Positions 56,306-64,000 of a stretch of 64,000 bases of DNA are shown one piece after another. The DNA comes from Forficula auricularia (lineage: Eukaryota; Arthropoda; Insecta; Dermaptera; Forficulidae). Where the stretch lies: NCBI GenBank assembly GCA_024734495.1, contig JALMQS010000615.1, positions 837,173-901,172 of the forward strand, in the 5' to 3' direction. Position 1 is the stretch's first letter; every line of letters begins with the position of its first letter. Under the pieces are notes generated by a model. The model did no database searches. It saw only the letters and a list, made by a program, of their open reading frames with translations, and was not told the origin of the DNA. Both the position numbers and the translations under genes were made by a program.

Positions 56306-56750
56306 TTGTTATAGGGAAATAGGGACTGGATCTTTTATGCAGATAATTTTTATTTTATTGCCAACGTTTCATCAACTTTGTTGACGTCTTCAGGGCTTAA
56401 ATAGTTATCTTCCCTGCAAATTTGTCATTTTTATATTTATTCTTTCTTACTAAAAATATATATCAAGGCCAGTCATCAACATCAATCAGATTTAAATTTT
56501 TTCTTTTTGAAAACTTCAAAATACCTTTCTCTCAAGTTTAAAAAGAAAAGATTTTCAATCTGATTGATGTTGATGACTTACTTGCCTTGATATATGTTTT
56601 GTAAGAAAGAATAATTATAAAAATGATAAATATTCACGAAAGTTAACTATTTGAGCCCTAAAGAAGTCTACAAAGTTGACGAAATGTTGGCAATAAAATA
56701 TAAATTATCTGCATAAAAGATATATTCCATATTTCCCTATAACAACTTTA
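56306..56750. repeat. Foldback element, ~215-bp arms, dimer-type hammerhead-like motifs
   Basis: 56,306-56,525 mirrors 56,537-56,750 (GTTGTTATAGGGAAATA; CATCAACATCAATCAGATT). Minus-strand motif at 56,363-56,393: CTGAAGA, C, stem GTCAAC with GTTGAT, loop AAA, GAAACGTTGG. Plus-strand partner at 56,658-56,688: CTAAAGA to GAAATGTTGG, decayed. GAAACGTT has a self-complementary helix III (ACGT), so pairing between two molecules would be needed. Confidence 0.8.
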
Positions 56751-56799
56751 ATATTTAAATATTATGTTTTATTATATTTTAGGGGATTTTGATGAGGAA

Positions 56800-57126
56800 G
56801 CCAAAGGTTCAAAAAAAGATAGAATATAAGGATATTTTTTATTCAAAGCCGACGTTTCGGAGGTTTACTCATTTCTTCACAGGGTTTTGAAAATCAGTAA
56901 GTAAATACAGTGGGACATTCACCTCTGACTCCTCTCTCAGTGGCAGTAACAATATTAAATATTATTTTATTTTCAGCTGAATTTAGTGTACACTACACAT
57001 TGTATTTGGCTTACTTACTTTTCAAAATATTGAAAAAGGAGGGAATAAACCTCCGAAACGTCGGCTTTGAATAAAAAAGATAGTTATAATTATCTCTCTG
57101 TTTTGAACCTTGGACTGCCTCATCAA
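56800..57126. repeat. Foldback element with GAAACGTCGG motif
   Basis: 56,790-56,905 mirrors about 57,010-57,130 (TTCAAAGCCGACGTTTCGG against CCGAAACGTCGGCTTTGAA). The GGAGG...CCTCC stem before GAAACGTCGG is kept on the right (57,036-57,065), but the CTGANGA box is damaged in both arms. Confidence 0.65.
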
Positions 57127-57135
57127 AATGCATTA

Positions 57136-57501
57136 GGGCCTCTTCACACTAGGCATTTCACAGGCTACGGAACGGTAACTCGAGTATCGTCAATTTGAGG
57201 TGCCTGTGCGTAGAGTTCTGTAAATCGATTCAACTGCTTCTAGCCGTGGTGAACCCTCGTTCAACTGTTTTGGCTCTATTCATTAAGGGCATGTTTCACT
57301 AAACAACAGGAGACTCAAATGACGCGGGACATTTCTGGCAAGTTGCGTGAGACTGGTAGAAAACTCGTAGGATACTCGTCACTTGGGAATCCTTCTGTTG
57401 GTGTCTCCACCAATACTCAACATTTGAAGTGGATTCCAAGAAACTCAGCATACTTGAGTTTCCGTTGCGTCGCTGGGGAATTGCCTAGTGTAAAAATGTC
57501 C
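57136..57501 (+). mobile_element. PIF/Harbinger-like MITE
   Basis: 366 bp flanked by TTA (57,133-57,135 and 57,502-57,504). Termini GGGCCTCTTCACACTAGGCA and, reversed, GGACATTTTTACACTAGGCA. The 75-codon frame running through its end is chance. Confidence 0.7.
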
Positions 57502-57695
57502 TTAATTTCACTTATGAGTCCAAAAACTACTTCAATCGTATTATAGTTTATATTTTTATTAAAGTATAAATAGTTCAAATCACCACCTAAATTTATTTAT
57601 ATTTAAAAAGAATTAAAAAAAAACTTTTTACTTTATTAGAGTCGAGGCCCCTTTAATAAAAAAATATTATTGATTTATTTATTGTTGTTTTTCAG

Positions 57696-58457
57696 GTGTT
57701 TCAATAAATTATGATGCACACTTCATCCATTGGAACAACAACTGACCAGTGTGTAATTGGAAATTAAAAAACAAAAAATATATTAAGCATTTCGACTTCA
57801 GCAAATTGATCGAACCTTATTTAAAGGAGAATTTTGAGTTGTTCATTGTGATCCCGGAAGTTTTTTCAAAAAAAAGTTCGAATCAAGGCCACATTCAAAG
57901 AAAAAGCTTTAGATATTGCACGCTGGCCGACGATGCTCTCACTAAAGTCTAATTTGACTAACCAACTAGGGACAGGCGAGAAGCCTTTTGGATGTGCACA
58001 CTGCCCAATGAGGTTTACTAAAAAGTATAATTTGGCTGTTTATTTAAGAACACATACAGGCGAGAAGCCTTTTGGTTGTGCACACTGCCCAATGAGGTTT
58101 ACTAAAAAGTATAATTTGGCTGTTCATTTAAGAACACATAAAGGCGAGAAACCTTTTGGTTGTGCACACTGCCCAATGAGGTATACCCAAAAGAAAAATT
58201 TGATTATTCATTTACGGATACATACAGGCGAGAAGCCTTTTGGCTGTGCTCACTGCCCAAAAAGATTTAGACAAAAGAATATTTTGGTTATCCATTTACG
58301 AACACACACAGGCGAGAAGCCTTTTGGTTGTGAACACTGCCCAATGAGGTTTACCAATAAGTCTAATTTGGCTGTCCATTTACGAACACATACAGGGGAG
58401 AAGCCTTTTAGTTGCGGGCGCTGCTCCAAGAAGTTTTCACAAAGCAAGTTCATTTGA
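57696..58457 (+). pseudogene. C2H2 zinc-finger gene 4, five full fingers plus one truncated
   Basis: A TTGTTGTTTTTCAG acceptor ends at 57,695. The leader then runs without an intron into the finger region: TTTAAAGGAGAATTTTGAG bridges what is an intron in units 1-3. The finger frame is open from just after a TGA near 57,862; the first ATG is at 57,933. Five fingers of [18 protein letters not shown] type follow, with TGEKP or KGEKP linkers. A sixth begins [14 protein letters not shown] and stops before its histidines. The sequence after the stop still matches decayed tail fingers (CCQCPRMFTQKRHLTV). Unlike units 1-3 there is no frameshift within the finger run. Possibly a short functional DNA-binding protein; the lost C-terminus argues for a pseudogene. 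Confidence 0.8.
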
Positions 58458-59560
58458 ATAAACATTCACGGACACATAAATGCGAAATTGTTTTTAATTG
58501 ATCATATTGTCCAGAGAAGTTTACTGGAAATTCTGGTTTGACTATGCATTTACTGAGACATTCAAGGTTAAACTTTCAGTTGTTGTCAGTGCCCGAGGAT
58601 GTTTACACAAAAAAGACATTTGACTGTGGATTTGAGGATTCAAAAACGCACACATCCAAATTAACATTTTAAAAACACGCCAAAAATTGTTAAATTATTT
58701 GCATAAATGAATAGTAATCGAAAGCAATTTGTGTGTCCATCAAACGATTTTACTTACCACATCTGTTCTAATTAGAAATTTACTTTCTCTTCTTATACCA
58801 ATTGTGAAATATTAAATTCACAATTTTATAATATTACATAGCCTTTTAATAAAAAATTAGGATTAATTATTTTCTAAAGAAGCAATTTTTTTTAACTTTA
58901 AATTCTTTTTTTTTTGAATATTTTTGTAATCACGATTTTTAATTTTTGCCTTTTACTTGTTAGATTTTTCATTACTTATTATATTATTTTTATTATTATT
59001 TTTATCTATATTTTTTTCTAACATAAATTCATGGAAATGATCCTCAAATATTGCTATAATACTAATATACTTGTATGATATTGGATCCCACAAGAAAATA
59101 TCTGATTTTCTTTAAAAAAACTGATAATATATTATTGTAAAGTCATACACCAATTCCTTGGTTTCTATTAATATACATAATTTTTTAATTAAAATATTTT
59201 TTTTTATTTTGATTATTTTAGACTTATTAAACATACTCTTTTCAAAAATGCATTTTTATTTATCTATTTTTAGGTGTATTTAAATTTTCACAAATGTGGG
59301 TACTTTCCCCGACTTGTGGTCTGTGTCATGTAATACTATTCTTTAAACTATGACGTTTAAATTTTCAGTGGGGGGATTGGAGCTTGCAGACATATAATTT
59401 CATTTTTAAATTTTGATTTAAATATTTTTTTTTATCAGATGTAGAATTCACTAATTGAGTAGTTCCTAAAGGAAAAAAACACATACGCTACATTAAACAT
59501 ACATAATTATTATTATAAATAAATAAATAATTTCTTATTCTAACCCAGCGAGGGGCATGT
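58458..59560 (+). other. 3' tail of zinc-finger unit 4
   Basis: Decayed finger remnants to about 58,670, then the AT-rich tail in diverged form (AATTCATGGAAATGATCC, TTAAACATACTC). Nothing else seen. Confidence 0.55.
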
Positions 59561-59625
59561 GCACAATATCATGTCAAAATACCATTTTTCATCGTTTTGA
59601 CCAATAACTTTTCAAAACTCTAAAC

Positions 59626-60066
59626 AAGAGATTCCTAAACTGTGCCCCGCGGCCTTCTCACAGGTGCGCCTTGAAGCTTCATAATTAATTGAAACAAGAT
59701 ATTTGGTCTAACTAGACAAAAAACAAAGTGAAAAGCTACAAATGTATTTATTATTCATTTTTATCTCTTACTTATGATTAGACATATATAAACCGAAAAA
59801 ATTTAACTTTGACCTCTTCGAAAAAATTTGAAATGTATAGAAAGGGTCCCCCTTGTAGTCTGAATTTTTGATTTTCATATAAAAATAATCAATACATTTC
59901 TATTAAATAATAAATATTTTTTTTGATTCTAATGCAAGAGTATTTAGAAAGACCAAATTAGGGTATTTGCTTTGATATATGTACATTTATTTAGGTTGGG
60001 GCGCCATGTAAAAATGTCAATTAAAAAAAGGCGCAGCGACTTGGAAAAGTTAGGGAACCCCTGGTC
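59626..60066 (+). mobile_element. hAT-type MITE
   Basis: Left end CAAGAGATTCCTAAACTGTG followed by CCCCGCGGCC. Right end, reversed, CAGGGGTTCCCTAACTTTTC. CTCTAAA before and GTCTAAA after resemble an 8-bp target duplication. No transposase frame. Confidence 0.65.
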
Positions 60067-60543
60067 TAAACTGTTGTAGAAGTTCGTGAAATTGTATGAT
60101 AAATAATAATTAGAGTATAAAACTCTACTAGAAACAAATTGTTAGGCTTAGACATACAAATTTTTATTTAATTTTAGTTAGAGGAATCTTATTACAAGAA
60201 GTGAAGAAATATTTAAATTCTTCATAATAAATAATTGTGTTCATAAAATTTAAGTCTGTTTAAAAAAATTATGAATTTCAAGGCAAAAAAAAAATAATTG
60301 ATAATTTCCCAATTCTCTGTTTCTTGAGAGAAATTTAAAATTAAAAAAAAAATTAGGATATTGTTTTAATAATTAGATTAAATATAAATAAACTTGAAAA
60401 TGGCTTTTCTATTTAAGCCGAAACTGTATGAACATTCGCTTTAAAGAGTGGTCTAAATAAACTTATAAAATTGTAATTAAGTAATGGAGAGGGATTCAAC
60501 CAATGGGTAGCCTCTGCTGAATAAAAAACTCCCAATTATGGAA
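60067..60543. other. AT-rich interval downstream of Penelope element 3
   Basis: No frame above 60 codons. TATTTAAGCCGAAACTGTAT at 60,410 echoes the element's GAAAC end and may be a tandem end remnant. Confidence 0.4.
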
Positions 60544-60579
60544 AACGTTTCGGCTTTAATTAAATAATACCATCATCAG
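60544..60579 (-). ncRNA. Hammerhead-like motif at the 3' end of Penelope element 3
   Basis: Minus strand: CTGATGA, T, a weak stem (GG...CC around an AT-rich loop), then GAAACGTTTTCC. The core boxes are intact. Helix III would be the self-complementary ACGT, implying a dimer. Confidence 0.4.
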
Positions 60580-61058
60580 TTCCTAAGAGATGAAAAAAGC
60601 GATAGAGCACACATGTAAAAATACAATAAAATTTTTTTTACAAAAAATCCAAAGTTGTTAATTACAAAATTATATCTTACAGTATTAGCGACACAATTAA
60701 TTTTATAAATAAATTGTACGCAGGCAGAGTTGTGGATTTTATCATAATATACAAAATTATATGAAATATAAAATGGTACACAAGTCTTGGTATGCTCTCA
60801 CTAGATATGCGCAACTTCTCAAGTACAAATAAAGCAAATTTTCATTTCATTCAAATAATAATAACAGTATGAGGACATTGATCTAATTAGGATCACTGAC
60901 CCCCCACAAACATCTCTCAATTAAAAGGATTTCTCCAAATTATTTATCAACATTAAGAATATCAAATTTCAATTTAAAATGACAAAATATAAAAATTTTT
61001 TATATATAATTCTTTCCTTTTTTTCTCAATGTTTACTATACTTGGGCATCAGTATTTG

Positions 61059-61795
61059 TCAATATTGACAAGTAGGCATTGCTAAGCCCAATACAATCTG
61101 TTTGAAAATTAAGAGACTTTTCCCATATGTCTTAATAAAATATTTTTCGGCTAACAGACGATTATAATTGTTATCCAATCTCATCAAGACGACAGCGTCA
61201 TCAAATTCAAATCCATGCGCCGTTTCAATATAATGGGAGCTCAGGGCTGTCGAAGCTTTTTTATTTATTATACTCAATTCATGTTCTCTTTTCTGCAAAG
61301 AAAAAATGCGAGATGTTTGACCCACATAAACGCTTGTAAGTTGCTGGCAATCGCGACACTTAATTAAGTATATCACATTATGTTGTTCATGGGGTGGAAC
61401 TACATCCTTATTATTAAATAAAAAGGAAATATTACCAGTTGATGACAAGGCCGTGCGTACATTATAGTTTTTCGGACAACCCTGGCATATAGGTGAGAGA
61501 GAAAAATGGTCCATCCCTGAGAGGGGGTACAGATGGGGTAGGAGCAATAAGCTGCTTCTCCCTTCTTCGACGAAAATTTTTAATTACAGAATTAATGACC
61601 CGCAATGGATAAGGGTTATAGGAATCCATCATCCTAAAATCATCAACATTCCTCGAAACGTAGACCTCATCACAAAGAGAATAAATCCTTCTCAAAAAAT
61701 AATATAATGTGTTCATTTTACATACAAATTCATTACCGGTTTTTCTAACAGATGTCACTAGACTTAAGTATGCAATGTTATGATTTGACACATAT
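61059..61795 (-). pseudogene. Penelope-like GIY-YIG endonuclease region
   Basis: Two overlapping frames. The upstream one (61,462-61,791) carries YNPYPLRVINSVIKNFRRR, the linker after RT. One frameshift later, HNVIYLIKCRDCQQ, then SVYVGQTSRIFSLQKREHE form the GIY-YIG core (VIY and YVG variants, with the Arg helix), followed by SSHYIETAHGFEFDD. The C-terminus ends near 61,059. The frameshift disables it. Confidence 0.8.
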
Positions 61796-61884
61796 GCATT
61801 TTATTCTACTGACATCAAGCTTAAAAGCTATACATGTTATATTTTGCGAAAGTAACACCTTCATAGATTTATACCTCTTTGAAA

Positions 61885-62622
61885 ATGTCAAGTTTCATGC
61901 CTGAAAACGCTCATTTGCGGACGCATTACTTTTCTTATTTAATCAAAAGAAAAAAGCCGCTGAAAGTCATCGTTTGCTGGTAGAAACTTACGGTGAGCAT
62001 ACTTTAACCTTAAAAACATGTGAGGTGTGGTTTCGAAAATTCAAAAGTGGTGATTTCGATGTGCAAGATAAAGAACGTTCTGGTAGACCAAAAAAATTTG
62101 AAGATGCGAAACTACAGGAGTTATTGGATGAAGACCCAACCCAAACTCAAAAACAATTGAAAAAACAATACACCGACAACAAATGATCAATTTGAACCAC
62201 ACATTGATCGAAAAACGTCCAGAATGGGCCCGAAGACACGGTAAAGTGATTTTACAACACGATAACGCGCCGTCTCATAAAGCAAAACCGGTCAAGGAAG
62301 CGTTGAAAGCACTTGGGTGGGACATATTATCGCACCCGCCGTACTCTCCAGACCCTGCCCCGTCCGACTATCAACTTTTCGCATCGATGGGACATGCGCT
62401 TGCAGACCAGCACTTCGCCAATTTTGAAGAAGTTAGAAAATGGCTCGATGAATGGTTTTGCTCAAAGGACAAACAGTTTTTTTGGGATGGCATCCATAAA
62501 TTGCCAGAAAGATGGGCAAGATGTATAGAATCAAATGGCCAATACTTTGAATAAATAAATTTTCCATTTTCTTAAAAAATACGTAGTTTTTTTTCGAAAA
62601 AACCGGTAATGACTTTCCGGTA
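61885..62622 (+). pseudogene. Internally deleted mariner transposase, nested in Penelope element 3
   Basis: ATG at 61,885 starts MSSFMPENAHLRT. A frameshift leads to KKKAAESHRLLVETYGEHTL, CEVWFRKFKSGDFDVQDKER and LDEDPTQTQKQLKK, the two-helix-turn-helix DNA-binding half. The sequence then jumps to QQMINLNHTLIEKRPEWARR, ILQHDNAPSH (second catalytic Asp) and HPPYSPDPAPSDYQLF (third Asp; 34 residues between, as in DD34D mariners), ending ERWARCIESNGQYFE at 62,554. Roughly 150 residues, including the first catalytic Asp, are deleted at about 62,165. The right terminus has ACCGGAAAGTCATTACCGG (reversed) beside a TA; the left terminus is not visible. Non-functional. Confidence 0.85.
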
Positions 62623-62632
62623 CATCTAGTAA

Positions 62633-63345
62633 TTGATGAAACGTCCACTGTCAGATGGCTTCACATACAAGTCAAATGATAGAGAACCACTGGGATTTTT
62701 GATTATCAAAAGATCAAGGAACAATATTTTCTATTTCATACGTAAAATTCAAATCCGGATGGAAAGCATTGAATTTCTCCAATATCATATATATTTAATT
62801 ATGAGGGACAATGAAAATCGAATCATCTACATATTGTAAATAGATCAATAAATTGAGAGGTTTCATGGTGGTATATAATAAAATTTTCTGATCACAATTT
62901 CGGCTGCTATAGGGCTGAGAGATCCACCCATAGGCAAACCTTTCAACTGCAAATAAATCCTCCCCCCAAATGAGAAATAATTAGAATACAGACAAAAACC
63001 CAGGGCCTCCTTAAACCTTTCAAGGCTAAATGTGGTATGCACACTTATGTCATTCCAATACTCATCCACGCAGGACATGAAAAGGTCAAGAGGAATCGAA
63101 GTGAATAAGCTTTGGACATCAAAAGATATCAAAACATGATCACTCGGAATAACAATATCCCTCAATTTATCCTTAGCCATTCTAGCATTTAATACTTTGA
63201 ATTCATCAACGATGGTAATATTTTTAAGGATGTCAGCCAGGTATCTAGATAATTTGGAACTGCAATAATTAATAGTGGAGACAACAGGACGGTATGGATG
63301 GTCAGGAGCAGTCCCTTTGTGGGATTCCTCTCCGGCCATCATCAA
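62633..63345 (-). pseudogene. Penelope-like reverse transcriptase region
   Basis: The frame 63,345-62,863 reads RPVVSTINYCSSKLSRYLAD, LISFDVQSLFTSIPLDL and LKGLPMGGSLSPIAAEI. After a frameshift it continues KPLNLLIYLQYVDDSIFIV (catalytic YVDD at about 62,825) to a stop, and then, shifted again, to DLYVKPSDSGRF at the mariner junction. Motif order and spacing match the intact gene at 8,959-10,350. At least two frameshifts. Confidence 0.85.
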
Positions 63346-63409
63346 GTTTTGAGCTTAAGTAATTGCAATTAAAAATAAGCTGACGTGTTCTGATGTGGCC
63401 ATTCACTTG

Positions 63410-63975
63410 ACTTTACCATACAACCTGGCCCCTCACTTATATTTAATATTTAATAAAATTATTTATAATCATGTAGGGGGAGTTAGTTGTTACATTTTTA
63501 GACTTCTGGGGGCCCGCTGATTATGTATACAAAATTTGGTTGAGTTTGGTACAAGAGCCGATATTTTGATTTTTTTGACCACGCCCCCCTTAATTTTGGG
63601 TCGATTTGCACCAAAATCTAATCAACTCTTAATCTCAATGGACCAAAACTACTTGTGAAATTCGGTTTCGATATTCACACTAGTTTTTGAGCTAGCTCGT
63701 CCACAAAAATTTGATAACGCACAGACTAACAGACAACCAGACAACCGGACAGACTAACAGACATTTTGACAAAACAATTATTATCTCGAAAAATATCAAT
63801 TTTTCGTAGTTCACTTATTAGAGCTTTTTTGTAGACCGATATACCATGGTTTCCATCAATTTTTCTAATCAAAATAGTTTCAGTCGTTTTTGAGATATTT
63901 TGAAAAAAAAGAAGGAGAAAAAACACTTTTTTTATGCACGATTACAATACTTGACCAAATCCTGTATGGTAAAGT
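63410..63975 (-). mobile_element. Family B repeat, inverted copy
   Basis: Bounded by ACTTTACCATACAACCTGG and the reverse complement of ACTTTACCATACAGGATTTGG. The interior mirrors 48,252-48,929, including GACAACCAGACAACCGGACA. The flank just outside (CTGACGTGTTCTGATGTGG) also mirrors the flank of that copy. Confidence 0.7.
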
Positions 63976-64000
63976 AATACTATTTTCTATTATTTCTATT

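Larger units (their letters stand above)
55690..59560 (+). repeat. Zinc-finger duplicon, unit 4 (diverged)
   Basis: The flank 55,690-56,290 matches 13,620-14,180 (AATTAAAGAGATAA, CTTGATTGGTGCTC, AATCCAATCGATAGAGGTTA). It is followed by two foldbacks, a PIF/Harbinger MITE, the leader and finger exon and a diverged tail. Same order as units 1-3 but much lower identity, so it is the oldest surviving copy. Confidence 0.75.
60544..63345 (-). mobile_element. Penelope-like element 3, split by a mariner
   Basis: RT lies at 62,633-63,345 and the GIY-YIG region at 61,059-61,791, same strand and correct order, separated by a mariner copy. A 3' UTR of about 500 bp follows to the hammerhead-like motif. 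The element is 5'-truncated: RT begins at RPVVSTINY, before which only a short Gly/Glu-rich stretch is open. Confidence 0.8.

Noticed and set aside
57319..57546. 75-codon frame upstream of zinc-finger gene 4
   Set aside because: Lies across the right end of a TTA-flanked MITE.

Overview
This is an AT-rich, repeat-saturated stretch of eukaryotic nuclear DNA, most likely from an arthropod. The evidence is tandem C2H2 zinc-finger genes with introns, three Penelope-like retroelements with GIY-YIG domains, Tc1, mariner, pogo, hAT and PIF/Harbinger remnants, a tRNA-derived SINE, a Ty3/gypsy element with a tRNA-Lys primer site, and a LINE tail with a restriction-like endonuclease. I cannot name the species. 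There is no prokaryotic organisation; a run of exactly 100 N (38,699-38,798) is a scaffold gap.

Layout. 1-5,831: decayed Ty3/gypsy element on the minus strand (RT/RNase H, protease, gag, leader), ending in a 530-bp-arm palindrome with two convergent tRNA-Lys primer sites. 5,832-13,395: foldback DNA elements ('family A'), a Penelope-like element with inverted termini, two foldbacks with hammerhead-like motifs, and a Tc1 pseudogene. 13,396-38,698: three tandem zinc-finger units (fingers at 20,993-22,409, 27,599-29,097 and 35,732-37,146) separated by family A copies. A near-identical-LTR, 5.4 kb non-autonomous retrotransposon sits in the intron of unit 1; a SINE is in units 1 and 2 but not 3; two tRNA-like genes lie head-to-head before unit 3. 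38,799-41,100: an internally inverted Penelope-like element and a LINE tail. 41,100-52,300: MITEs, foldbacks and an orphan zinc-finger tail. 52,864-55,212: the only single-copy-looking host gene, cut by a 1.68 kb foldback inserted at a TA inside its last codons. 55,690-59,560: a fourth, diverged zinc-finger unit. 60,544-63,345: a third Penelope-like element with an internally deleted mariner nested in it. 63,410-63,975: an inverted 'family B' repeat.

How the parts relate. The zinc-finger units were copied as whole duplicons of flank, leader exons, finger exon and 3' tail. SINE, LTR-element and intron presence/absence give a relative order of events. Every finger array carries single-base frameshifts, so the units are either pseudogenes or affected by consensus errors.

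The most unusual theme is a set of hammerhead-ribozyme-like motifs (CUGANGA, stem II, GAAA) in Penelope-like elements and in many of the palindromic foldbacks. Most carry the same extra nucleotide between the CUGANGA box and stem II. Second is the young LTR element, whose only protein has three 34-residue repeats.
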